Assembly: GCA_965249955.1 (NCBI GenBank)
Contig: OZ252261.1
Coordinates: 3,749,696 to 3,813,695, forward strand
Length of the DNA: 64,000 bases
Source: SB11 sp965249955
GTDB lineage: Bacteria > Bacteroidota > Bacteroidia > UBA8524
Direction: 5' to 3'
A program made the translations under genes and the position numbers. The notes below the pieces were generated by a model, which was not told the DNA's origin, ran no database searches, and was given only the letters and a program-made list of their open reading frames with translations. Of the stretch, positions 56,100 to 64,000 are shown piece after piece. Each line of letters starts with the position of its first letter. Position 1 is the first letter of the stretch.

Positions 56100-56990
56100 C
56101 TAATTCTTCCTATTTATAATATCCTCAAGTTCCAAGAACGCTGGCAAAAAGGCATTATACACTCCACTAAAAAACCATCGAATGCAATTATACCAAAGAG
56201 CTAATATCAATAATCGAACTCCAAACACTTCACTTGACAATTGAACCTTTCCGACAATTAGCCCATCAAAAAAAATGGCTGGATGAAAAATATTGTAATT
56301 ATCAGTATCAAAAGTAAAATATATTATCAAGATACCAATACTTATTGCTCTTATTGACATACTTAACTTCTTAAGATTATATTCTATTTTTTCACCATCC
56401 CTTGATACATTTCTCTTTATCCTTAAAACAGGTGGAAGTTCATCAGATGAAATTGTGAATTGACTTTTTTCGATAAAATAATCTTCAACCCCAAAACTTT
56501 CTTTGACTACACTGGTTTTTGATTCTTTAATAGAATCTTCGGATATATCAATTAAAATTTTATCGGTCAATAGAATTTTAAATGTAAACTTTTCTTTCAC
56601 ATTTAACAATGGGAAAATAAAGGCGTATATGTTATCTTCTTGTTTTATTAATTCAACTTTACGTTTTTCGGGTTCTATCGAAATAACTTTAATCTCTAAA
56701 ACCTCAAACTTATCTGCAACCTCAAAAGTTAATGGTGTAATAATATCTCTTATTGCTTTATTACCTGTATTAGTAACTGAAAAAGTAGTTTCATAAAGAT
56801 GTTCAATCTTTTTTCCTTTATAACTTACCTTTAAAACATCTTTAAGTTCAGTGTCTATATCATTAAAAATTTGAGAAAAATTCTCTAAATAGATATTGAG
56901 TTTTTTAATCTTTATTGATTTCCTATGAAAGTAATATGCCACCACAATTGTGACTAGCGCACCAAATAAAAAACTTGATAGTCCGTCCAT
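56100..56990 (-). CDS. Membrane protein of unknown function, 296 aa
   Basis: No family is recognised. One helix at the N-terminus (SSFLFGALVTIVVAYYF) and two hydrophobic segments near the C-terminus (SMRAISIGILIIYFTFDTDN and FGVRLLILALWYNCIRWFF) bracket a soluble beta-rich middle of about 170 residues. That middle has a Lys/Glu-rich Ig-like pattern (YETTFSVTNTGNKAIRDIIT). It is convergent with the glycosyltransferase gene, 25 bp apart. Confidence 0.6.
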   Translation of the reverse strand: MDGLSSFLFGALVTIVVAYYFHRKSIKIKKLNIYLENFSQIFNDIDTELKDVLKVSYKGKKIEHLYETTFSVTNTGNKAIRDIITPLTFEVADKFEVLEIKVISIEPEKRKVELIKQEDNIYAFIFPLLNVKEKFTFKILLTDKILIDISEDSIKESKTSVVKESFGVEDYFIEKSQFTISSDELPPVLRIKRNVSRDGEKIEYNLKKLSMSIRAISIGILIIYFTFDTDNYNIFHPAIFFDGLIVGKVQLSSEVFGVRLLILALWYNCIRWFFSGVYNAFLPAFLELEDIINRKN

Positions 56991-57031
56991 TAAATACTAT
57001 TTATACAAAAATAACATTTAATCTTACATAA

Positions 57032-58228
57032 CTAAAACTTCTTCAAAGCCATCCCTGCAACGGTTTTACCTATTGATAGTGATGATGTGGCTGCGGGTGA
57101 AGGTGCATTAAGTATATTAATGGTTAGTTCATCCTCAACAATTTTAAAATCATCCAACAAACCACCGGTTCTATCGCAGGCTTGTGCACGTACTCCCGCT
57201 TCGGCGGGTATTAGGTCGTCTTCAGTAATTTCAGGTATCAAGCGTTGCAAGGCTTTGGTAAAGGCAGCTTTTGAAAACGAACGATACATTTCGCCCATAC
57301 CTGTTTTCCAATACTTCATCATCACTTTTTGGAAACCCGGCCACATTAGCGACTCGAACATCTCTTTAAGGTTGATGGTACTTTTGGTATAGCCTTCACG
57401 AGCAAAGGCAAACACGGCATTGGGACCTGCTTCTACCCCACCCTCAATCATACGGGTAAAGTGAACGCCTAAAAAAGGAAAATTAGGATCGGGCACAGGA
57501 TATATAAGGTTTTTCACCAAATACTTACGGTCTTCTTTCAGCATATAATACTCGCCCCTAAAAGGTATTATGCGGGTATCAAGGTTCTTTTGTGTGTATG
57601 CAGCCACCTTATCACAGTACAAACCTGCACAGTTTATCACCAGCTTGGCCTGCAAAGTGCGTTTTGGTGTGGTAACTTCTGAAAATCCGCTTTTCTCGTC
57701 AATTCCAGTTACGGCTTCGCCTAAAAACAATTCACCATCGGCTTGTTTAAACAACTCGGCCAACTTTTCGCATACTTCTGTATAATCTATAATCCCCGTG
57801 TAAGGAACATTAAGGGCTTTTATTTGGTTTACATGCGGTTCTATCTCGTGTGCTTCTTCTTTACTTAAATAGGTAATTTTATCTAAGCCGTTTTCCAATC
57901 CGCGTTTGTATAAATTTTCTAATAGTGGTATTTCATGCTCTTGTGTTGCCACTACCAATTTGCCGCACAATTCGTACTTAATATTGTGAGTATCACAAAA
58001 TTCAAGCATCATAGCGTAACCGTCAATACAGTTTTTTGCCTTCAGGCTACCGGGCTTGTAGTATAAACCACTGTGTATCACCCCGCTATTATGCCCTGTT
58101 TGGTGACGAGCCACCGCGTTTTCTTTTTCTACAAGAGCTATTTTTAGTTCGGGTTTTGCCTGTTTCAATTGGTAGGCAGTTGCCAAACCCACTATTCCTC
58201 CACCTACTATTACAATATCGTGCTGCAT
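57032..58228 (-). CDS. lhgO: L-2-hydroxyglutarate oxidase, 398 aa
   Basis: This FAD enzyme oxidises L-2-hydroxyglutarate to 2-oxoglutarate, passing electrons to the membrane quinone pool. The start at 58228 gives MQHDIVIVGGGIVGLATAYQ, the FAD-binding Rossmann motif; an upstream in-frame start adds 28 residues unlike the family. VARHQTGHNSGVIHSGLYY, VINCAGLYCDKVAAYT and GVRAQACDRTGGLLDDF are typical of LhgO. Confidence 0.93.
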   Translation of the reverse strand: MQHDIVIVGGGIVGLATAYQLKQAKPELKIALVEKENAVARHQTGHNSGVIHSGLYYKPGSLKAKNCIDGYAMMLEFCDTHNIKYELCGKLVVATQEHEIPLLENLYKRGLENGLDKITYLSKEEAHEIEPHVNQIKALNVPYTGIIDYTEVCEKLAELFKQADGELFLGEAVTGIDEKSGFSEVTTPKRTLQAKLVINCAGLYCDKVAAYTQKNLDTRIIPFRGEYYMLKEDRKYLVKNLIYPVPDPNFPFLGVHFTRMIEGGVEAGPNAVFAFAREGYTKSTINLKEMFESLMWPGFQKVMMKYWKTGMGEMYRSFSKAAFTKALQRLIPEITEDDLIPAEAGVRAQACDRTGGLLDDFKIVEDELTINILNAPSPAATSSLSIGKTVAGMALKKF

Positions 58229-58277
58229 GGTTTTGTACTTTAGCGCAAAATAAACCAATTTGCAACGTTTGTTGGAT

Positions 58278-58772
58278 ATGAAATTTAAAGTTGGTGATAT
58301 AGTGTGTTGCAAAAACTCATCGCTAAGGGGCGCGGTGGTAAAATTACTGGATAGCCGCCACGTGATGTTGTTGGAAGATGAAACGGGTATGGAAATTGAC
58401 TATCCTATACATACCCTTATATTGGTAGAGGCTTCTTATACTGAACTAACAGCAACAAATCCAATATCAAAAGAGATACCTACTACTATTGCACCTAAAA
58501 ATATAAGTATAGACTTACATACTGAAAAGTTACCTCAAAACTACCGCACCACTCCCCCACTATACGGCCAGCTTGATTTTTTAGATTATAAACTTGCCTT
58601 AGCCATACAACAAGGGGTAAAACAGGTTACTATAATACATGGCATTGGTAGCGGAGTGCTAAAAAACGAAGTGATGAAACGCCTGCGTGCTTTCCCTCAA
58701 GTAAAAAGCATTGAAGACCCTGAGAAAGTTTTATCGATGAAAAACAGCAAATTGAGAGTGAATTTAAAATAA
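58278..58772 (+). CDS. Smr domain protein, 164 aa
   Basis: An N-terminal MutS2-like small barrel (MKFKVGDIVCCKNSSLRGAV, VVKLLDSRHVMLLEDETGME) is joined by a linker to a C-terminal Smr domain. The latter has DFLDYKLALAIQQG and the hallmark VTIIHGIGSGVLKNEVMKRL. Smr domains act as endonucleases on DNA or RNA. The ATG at 58278 fits the conserved start better than the one at 58260, which adds six residues. It diverges from lhgO. Confidence 0.88.
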   Translation: MKFKVGDIVCCKNSSLRGAVVKLLDSRHVMLLEDETGMEIDYPIHTLILVEASYTELTATNPISKEIPTTIAPKNISIDLHTEKLPQNYRTTPPLYGQLDFLDYKLALAIQQGVKQVTIIHGIGSGVLKNEVMKRLRAFPQVKSIEDPEKVLSMKNSKLRVNLK

Positions 58773-58825
58773 AGTACTTCGGCACAGTTTTAGTTAACAT
58801 ATAGTTGACATAAATTACTATTGTT

Positions 58826-60139
58826 ATGAAAAAACCTTACCCTGCCTATTCGCTACGCATTATTATAGCTGTATTGCTGTTGGTATTGTTTGCCTTTAGC
58901 CTACAAGCTCAAACCCCTACACCAATAGCTAAACAAAAGCAACTAAACGTTGCTGATATAAATATGCTAAATGCAGCCAGCCAGCAACGCCTACCAAAAG
59001 CACAAGCGTGCATGGGGTTGAAGCAAATGCAAGTGAAGTTGGTTTTGTGGGATTGTGGGATTGAGGATAACGACACGGTTTCTATAAACTTAAACGGTGT
59101 TTGGATATTACACCATTTTCGCCTTACCAATGCCAAACAAGAAATAGATATTACCCTAACCCCCGGTGAAAATCAGCTTACTCTTTTAGCAAATAACTTG
59201 GGCGATATACCCGACAATACTGCTGCAATGGCTGTAAAAGAAAACGGTGTAGAACAAAAAGCTACACTTAGCAGCAATATGCAAACCAACGGTACACTAA
59301 AACTTTTGGTAAAAGGGGGTGCAGGTATGCAAAGTATTTTGACAGACTGCCCCAAAGACCAAGTGTATATGGACGATGAAAATCAACAGGTACGCGCAAA
59401 TCCTGATTTGGCAAACCCTTCCTTTAATTTCCTATACTCAGGTGTAAGAAAAAACCCGTACGAAACTCCCCGCCAACTTGAAATGCAAGGCTGTACCAAT
59501 ATTGCCGATAGTATAGTAACACTATATTTTTGGGACAGCGGCGTTGAGGATAACGACACTATATCAATAAACCTAAACGGTGTATGGGTAGTAAACAACC
59601 TGCGCCTTAGCAAACAAAAACAAAGTGTACAGGTAAAACTGCAATCGGGTAGTAACTATATAATAATGTATGCAAACAACTTGGGCGATATACCCAACAA
59701 CACATCGGGCATTGGCGTAAAATACACTTATGGCGAGCGCGATTTGGGCACATTGTACAGCGATAAAAATACTAGTGGGACTTTCCGTTTCAATAGCACA
59801 GTAGGCAGTAATAGTGTAGCGGCATCATCAGCACCCTGCATAAAAACCACTACTACCAGTGCAAAAGCCAAAAACGACCCTGAAATGCAATACCTGTATG
59901 GGCAACGCACCAATAACCCTACCAACCAACAACCTACACAATACAACCCAAAAAGCCACCCCAACTATGCACCCGCCATTAGCACAGGTGTTGCCATTGG
60001 CGTTGGTGTAATAAGCACGCTACCCCGCAACGATGGCGGCAGCAAACCACAAAGTGGCAATACAGGCAGCACGCCCCGTCAGCCCACTGGTAACACCCCC
60101 GCCCCTAAACGAAATCCTGATAAACCCGTTAATTATTAA
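58826..60139 (+). CDS. Secreted protein with duplicated beta domain, 437 aa
   Basis: A signal peptide ends LQAQ (about residue 29). Two copies of the same domain follow, at about residues 70-160 and 231-325. Each has W-D-x-G-x-E-D-N-D-T-x-S-I-N-L-N-G-V-W, then LANNLGDIPDNTA or YANNLGDIPNNTS. The acidic loop could bind Ca2+. Related domains are widespread in Bacteroidota surface proteins, but their function is unknown to me. The C-terminal 75 residues are low-complexity (Asn/Pro/Gly/Thr), with one hydrophobic patch TGVAIGVGVISTL. No T9SS sorting domain is seen. Confidence 0.78.
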   Translation: MKKPYPAYSLRIIIAVLLLVLFAFSLQAQTPTPIAKQKQLNVADINMLNAASQQRLPKAQACMGLKQMQVKLVLWDCGIEDNDTVSINLNGVWILHHFRLTNAKQEIDITLTPGENQLTLLANNLGDIPDNTAAMAVKENGVEQKATLSSNMQTNGTLKLLVKGGAGMQSILTDCPKDQVYMDDENQQVRANPDLANPSFNFLYSGVRKNPYETPRQLEMQGCTNIADSIVTLYFWDSGVEDNDTISINLNGVWVVNNLRLSKQKQSVQVKLQSGSNYIIMYANNLGDIPNNTSGIGVKYTYGERDLGTLYSDKNTSGTFRFNSTVGSNSVAASSAPCIKTTTTSAKAKNDPEMQYLYGQRTNNPTNQQPTQYNPKSHPNYAPAISTGVAIGVGVISTLPRNDGGSKPQSGNTGSTPRQPTGNTPAPKRNPDKPVNY

Positions 60140-60181
60140 AACAATCTTTTCGGTAGATATAACATTATCGTTTGTATAATT

Positions 60182-60256
60182 ACAATGCCCATAAGGACTT
60201 AAAGTCCTTATGGGCATTGTAGTATATATAGAATAAGGTTTCAAATCTTATTTCTT
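60182..60256 (+). repeat. Palindromic repeat element, left copy
   Basis: A near-perfect hairpin (19-nt arms, 60182-60220, core GACTTAAAGTC) is followed by an arm (60228-60256, including TTTCAAATCTTATT). The arm matches the reverse complement of 62260-62288 at 26 of 29 positions. It lies just upstream of the antiporter gene. Confidence 0.75.
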
Positions 60257-60317
60257 TACTGTACTAATTTTAATTTCTTATAAAGAAATATTTACCTTTA
60301 TCGCCATTGATTAGGGA

Positions 60318-62237
60318 ATGAAGAAAGTTTTTACACTACTATTAGCATTATATAGCCTGTGCGCAACCGCAGGCGATACACTTAACCTAAAGGTAAGTTT
60401 TCCTGAAATTGCTATGCAAGGAACGGAAACCGAACTAACGGTTGAGATAGATACTCCCCTCACAGGCAACATCCATGGTGGAGTAAACAACAACAAAACC
60501 CTTTTTATTTTTAATGATGGTGTAGCCAAACTAAAGCTAAAACTAGCCGAAGACGGTAAAACCACCGTTAGCATTGGCAACGCCACACAAAGCGGCAACA
60601 CTACTATGATACCTTTGTGGTTATCAATACTTCCGCCGCTATTGGCCATAGGTATGGCTTTAATTTTTAAAGAAGTTATCAGCTCACTATTCTTAGGTGT
60701 ACTATCGGGCGCATATATATTATACCTCTATAAAGATGGTGCAGCAGGTTTGTTTACAGGTTTTATATCCGTAGTAGATAAATACCTCGTCCCTGTTTTG
60801 TTAGATGAAGGTCACATGTCCATTATAGTATTCTCAATGCTTATAGGCGGCATGGTAACTATCATCTCAAAAAATGGGGGTATGTTTGGCTTTGTTAATA
60901 TACTGGCAAAATATGCCCGCACCGCTAAAAGCGGACAATTGGTAACGTGGGCTTTGGGTATAGTTATCTTTTTTGATGATTATGCAAATACCCTTGTGGT
61001 GGGTAATGCTATGCGCCCACTAACCGACAGACTTAAAATATCACGCGAAAAACTAGCTTATATTGTTGATTCAACCGCTGCACCCGTAGTGTCAATAGCT
61101 TTTGTTACCACATGGATTGGTGCACAGCTTGGCTATGTACAAGATGGCATTGATAATCTTTCTGACTTGAACGAGAACAGCTACAATGTTTTCCTTAACT
61201 CGTTGCAGTATGCCTTTTACCCTTTGCTAACCATTATATTTATGTTGGTGCTGATACTAACAGGTAGAGATTTTGGCCCCATGCGAAAATACGAGGTAGA
61301 AAGTCGCCAACGCGATACGGATGATTTTATTGATACAACAAAGAGTAGTGAGGACGAAGAGCTAAACTCTTTAAATCCCGAAGAAAATATACCTAAACGC
61401 GCTTTTAATGCAGTAATACCTATAGTGGTTTTAATACTGGGCACTATGGCAGGCTTGTACTATACAGGTAAAAGCGCCGTTGATTGGGCTGACCCTGAGT
61501 TGGGTTTGTTCCGCAAAATATCAACCCTTGTAGGTGCAGCCAACTCATACCTTGCATTGCTTTGGGCAAGTTTGGGTGCAGTAACGGTAGCTATTGCTCT
61601 AACCCTTAGCCAAAAGCTGATGAATTTGGAGCAAACCATGACGGCTATGTTAAAGGGTTTTAAGTTTATGCTTAATGCTATTATGATATTAGTATTGGCT
61701 TGGGCACTGGCAAAACTTACGGATGAATTGGGTACTGCCAACTTTATTACCGATAGTTTAATCTCACTCAAAGTAAGCCCGTATTTAATACCCGCCATCA
61801 CTTTTGTTTTGGCTGGTTTTGTAGCCTTCTCTACAGGTTCATCATGGAGTACTATGGCAATTGTATACCCTATAATGCTACCCGCCACTTGGTTGCTTTG
61901 CAAAGAAACAAACTTTGATTACAACCAATCGCTAAGCATATTCCATAATGTTGTATCGGCAGTATTAGCAGGTGCAATTTTTGGCGACCACTGCTCGCCC
62001 ATTAGCGATACTACCATACTTAGCTCGTTGGCCAGTAGTTGTAATCACATTAACCACGTAAAAACACAAATGCCCTATGCCCTCACCGTTGCTGGGGTTT
62101 CTATATTTGTAGGCACAATACCTGCAGCATTTGGCATACCTTTTTATGTATCGCTACCACTAGGAATAGCAGTTTGTTGGCTAATAATTCGCCTTGTAGG
62201 TAAAAAAGTAGAAAGCCCACAATTGTTTGTTGAATAA
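60318..62237 (+). CDS. Na+/H+ antiporter NhaC family protein, 639 aa
   Basis: A signal peptide (MKKVFTLLLALYSLCATAGD) precedes a small beta domain of about 75 residues in the periplasm. Then follow about 11-12 transmembrane helices starting near residue 95 (MIPLWLSILPPLLAIGMALI). Family motifs include FFDDYANTLVVGNAMRPLTD, STAAPVVSIAFVTTWIG and the C-terminal IFGDHCSPISDTTILSS. The N-terminal signal-plus-domain extension is seen in a subset of Bacteroidota members. It exchanges Na+ for H+ (or a related anion) across the inner membrane. The gene is bracketed by inverted palindromic elements. Confidence 0.9.
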   Translation: MKKVFTLLLALYSLCATAGDTLNLKVSFPEIAMQGTETELTVEIDTPLTGNIHGGVNNNKTLFIFNDGVAKLKLKLAEDGKTTVSIGNATQSGNTTMIPLWLSILPPLLAIGMALIFKEVISSLFLGVLSGAYILYLYKDGAAGLFTGFISVVDKYLVPVLLDEGHMSIIVFSMLIGGMVTIISKNGGMFGFVNILAKYARTAKSGQLVTWALGIVIFFDDYANTLVVGNAMRPLTDRLKISREKLAYIVDSTAAPVVSIAFVTTWIGAQLGYVQDGIDNLSDLNENSYNVFLNSLQYAFYPLLTIIFMLVLILTGRDFGPMRKYEVESRQRDTDDFIDTTKSSEDEELNSLNPEENIPKRAFNAVIPIVVLILGTMAGLYYTGKSAVDWADPELGLFRKISTLVGAANSYLALLWASLGAVTVAIALTLSQKLMNLEQTMTAMLKGFKFMLNAIMILVLAWALAKLTDELGTANFITDSLISLKVSPYLIPAITFVLAGFVAFSTGSSWSTMAIVYPIMLPATWLLCKETNFDYNQSLSIFHNVVSAVLAGAIFGDHCSPISDTTILSSLASSCNHINHVKTQMPYALTVAGVSIFVGTIPAAFGIPFYVSLPLGIAVCWLIIRLVGKKVESPQLFVE

Positions 62238-62259
62238 ATCTTATTTCTTAAAATAACGT

Positions 62260-62336
62260 AAGTAATAAGATTTGAAATCCTATTCTATCCAAGTTACAGC
62301 GCAAAGGGAGACTTAAAGTCTCCCTTTGCGCTGTAA
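62260..62336 (-). repeat. Palindromic repeat element, right copy (inverted)
   Basis: The hairpin has 21-nt arms (62294-62314 and 62316-62336, same core GACTTAAAGTC) and an arm at 62260-62288 that is inverted relative to the left copy. The outer stems of the two copies differ in sequence but both are fully paired. Confidence 0.75.
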
Positions 62337-62384
62337 TTTTAAAAGCGGCAGGTATTTAACCTGTTGTAAATACCACCAAAAAAA

Positions 62385-63470
62385 TTACCCATTCATCAAA
62401 CTAGCCAAAAGAAAATGGAAATGGTGCACCCCTTTTTCCATAGTGGGCGAAAACCTTCCTTTTTGGTATAAGTGTGATTTTACACCGCGCTGTACAGATT
62501 CAACAATATTTTGGTCTTCGCGCTCCACCTTTTCCAAATTTCCCCCTGCCCCACTGTTTAGTTTGGTTTCATCCCAAACGTAGGTGCGGTAACTAATGCG
62601 CGAAAGCTCAGGCGCAATAGGTTTAACTATATTTATAGATAATCCCCAAGGATAAAAATTGAGCATTAAGTTGGGAAACAACCAGTAATAATAAGCAGCA
62701 ACATTTTTACCATAATCAGGCGAAGTGGCGGGCAAATCAAACAAAACATCCCCTGTTTTACCTATACCCAGTTGCAAATTAGCAAACTCGTAAAGTTCCG
62801 ATGCATACTCGCCAAACTCTAATGCCTGTGCTAAATCTTTATGTATAAAAGGAATGTGAAATCCCTCAAGGTAATTATCTACATACAATGCCCAGTTGGC
62901 TTTTACCAAATAATCTTGCGAGCGGCTGGCATCAAACCTAAAATCTTTAACAGGCATCCACCCTATTCTTGCCTCAATATCATCCATCACAATTTCAAAA
63001 TCGTACGCAGGGTTTATACTGGCAAACAAAAAATTAAACCATTTTTTAAACGGAGCCTTTGGCAAACTATCCGTAGCCGAAGGAAAATTTTCCATTCCTT
63101 GCGTACCGGGCATGTGTTTAAAATCACCATTCAACCCAAACCTTCGGCCGTGGTAGCCGCATTGTAGTTGCGGCGCATTGCCTGCATTTTTCACCAAAAT
63201 ATTACCTCTATGTGTACATACGTTTGATAAACAATGTATCTCCCCTCTCTCATCATGGGTAAATAATAAAGGTTCATCAACAAAACCATCTAAAAAATTA
63301 AACGGATATACATCCCCTTGCAGTTTCACCACATCAGCATCGCATATCCATTGCCACGAACGAGCAAACACCTGATATTTTAACTGCTCGAAAATATCTT
63401 TATCAGTATAAAATTTTGCAGGCAAAGTACTGGCACGTTCAATAGCACTGTCAATAGTAAATAGCGGCAT
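62385..63470 (-). CDS. Rieske non-heme iron oxygenase, alpha-subunit-like, 361 aa
   Basis: The Rieske [2Fe-2S] site is Cys85-x-His87 (NVCTHRGN) with Cys104-x2-His107 (LQCGYHGRRFG). The mononuclear Fe site is YVDNYLEGFHIPFIHKDL, with His205 and His210. This is the aromatic ring-hydroxylating dioxygenase alpha-subunit family, which also includes enzymes acting on quaternary amines. No beta subunit or reductase gene is nearby, so it is probably a single-component oxygenase relying on a shared reductase. The substrate is unknown. Confidence 0.9.
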   Translation of the reverse strand: MPLFTIDSAIERASTLPAKFYTDKDIFEQLKYQVFARSWQWICDADVVKLQGDVYPFNFLDGFVDEPLLFTHDERGEIHCLSNVCTHRGNILVKNAGNAPQLQCGYHGRRFGLNGDFKHMPGTQGMENFPSATDSLPKAPFKKWFNFLFASINPAYDFEIVMDDIEARIGWMPVKDFRFDASRSQDYLVKANWALYVDNYLEGFHIPFIHKDLAQALEFGEYASELYEFANLQLGIGKTGDVLFDLPATSPDYGKNVAAYYYWLFPNLMLNFYPWGLSINIVKPIAPELSRISYRTYVWDETKLNSGAGGNLEKVEREDQNIVESVQRGVKSHLYQKGRFSPTMEKGVHHFHFLLASLMNG

Positions 63471-63521
63471 AGTGGTGTAATTTAGCGTGTAAAATAAACA
63501 AACACTAAAATATTTATATAG

Positions 63522-63545
63522 TAAACGTATCTTTTTACACGTTTA
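63522..63545. promoter_or_regulatory. Inverted repeat, possible operator
   Basis: TAAACGT (63522-63528) and ACGTTTA (63539-63545) form a 7-bp inverted repeat separated by 10 bp, in the gap between the Rieske gene and the sigma factor, which are divergent. It could be a regulator site for either. Confidence 0.35.
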
Positions 63546-63609
63546 ACTATTAAGGGTATATACAAGCTGAACATTTGTGAAAGTTGTTGACCCTAAAAAT
63601 ACGCACAGC

Positions 63610-64000
63610 ATGAACCCATCGCCTGGATACCATGTTCCGCCTCCGCAAATAAAAAGCGAAGAGGAACAGATAGATGCGGCTAAAAAAGACCCTAAGGAAT
63701 TTGAGCCGCTGTATAAAAAGTACTTTGAGCAAATTTTTCGCTTTGTATATCAGCGTTTGGACGACAAAGACACTGCAAAAGACATTGCCCAACAGGTTTT
63801 TATAAGTGCCCTTGTAAACTTAAAAAAATACCAGCACAGGGGGCTTCCCTTTTCATCGTGGCTATATCGAATAGCGATAAACGAACTTAACAAATGGTTT
63901 AATGCACAGAAAAACAACCGAACACTAAATATTGAAGATGCAGGGCTTGAGGAGATGATGGAAGAGATGGACGAAGAAGTATACAAAGAATACTACCCAA
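63610..64000 (+). CDS. RNA polymerase sigma factor, 3'-truncated by window edge
   Basis: ATG at 63610 opens 130 codons with no stop before the edge. After a short Pro-rich N-terminus (MNPSPGYHVPPPQIKSEEEQ), region 2 is seen as FEPLYKKYFEQIFRFVYQRL, TAKDIAQQVFISALVNLKKY and LPFSSWLYRIAINELNKWFN. This is the ECF type. Region 4 lies beyond the window. It diverges from the Rieske oxygenase gene. Confidence 0.88.
   Translation, partial: MNPSPGYHVPPPQIKSEEEQIDAAKKDPKEFEPLYKKYFEQIFRFVYQRLDDKDTAKDIAQQVFISALVNLKKYQHRGLPFSSWLYRIAINELNKWFNAQKNNRTLNIEDAGLEEMMEEMDEEVYKEYYP

Noticed and set aside
58826..60139. Type IX secretion cargo
   Set aside because: The C-terminus is low-complexity and shows no recognisable T9SS sorting domain.

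Overview
The window is a contiguous piece of a Bacteroidota chromosome. The evidence is a Bacteroidota-type 16S rRNA, repeated promoters of the form TTG-N18..20-TAnnTTTG, A-rich translation starts that mostly lack a Shine-Dalgarno sequence, a type IX secretion gene (porQ), a Na+-pumping NADH:quinone reductase operon, a transketolase split into two genes, and many outer-membrane beta-barrel, OmpA-like and lipoprotein genes. I see no phage, insertion sequence or CRISPR array.

Layout. 1-6.1 kb: tilS (cut by the left edge), an LptA/OstA-like protein, a Crp/Fnr-type regulator with a flavodoxin-fold oxidoreductase, and small envelope proteins. 6.1-12.9 kb: an FAD dehydrogenase, the two transketolase halves with a von Willebrand factor A (VWA) gene between them, and an ECF sigma / membrane protein / periplasmic protein cassette. 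13-21 kb: nqrABCDEF, a terminator, then apbE, whose product attaches FMN to NqrB and NqrC. An NqrM-like 64-aa protein lies further on at 23.7 kb. 24-26 kb: a LytS/LytTR two-component pair preceded by a 76-codon ORF. 26-30 kb: mazG, paralogous beta-barrels, porQ and cmk. 30-36 kb: a REC-histidine kinase hybrid, sucD, rpsF-rpsR-rplI and dnaX.

36-43 kb holds the most unusual protein-coding locus. An E1-like/nitroreductase fusion, a LuxI/FeeM-like acyltransferase and a 7TMR-DISM histidine kinase form one tight operon, and a stand-alone response regulator diverges from it. 43.8-47.9 kb is a short polysaccharide cluster: a GT4 glycosyltransferase, a formyltransferase/beta-propeller fusion and a flippase. 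48.9-54.5 kb is a complete rRNA operon on the minus strand (16S, tRNA-Ile, tRNA-Ala, 23S, 5S). It has four tandem promoters, boxA-like sites, processing stems and a shortened tRNA-like element in the spacer. 54.6-64 kb carries a heptosyltransferase-like gene, lhgO, an Smr protein, a duplicated-domain secreted protein, an NhaC-type antiporter flanked by inverted palindromic elements, a Rieske oxygenase and a sigma factor cut by the right edge.

The main points for follow-up are: the dnaX reading frame, which needs a -1 slip on an A10 run to make the full tau-like protein; the E1/nitroreductase-acyltransferase-kinase locus; the modular rRNA promoters; the tRNA-like relic; the inverted elements around the antiporter; and strong SD-like sequences in the operon for S6 and S18, the proteins known to help mask the anti-SD in this phylum. 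All calls come from reading the sequence; no database search was run.
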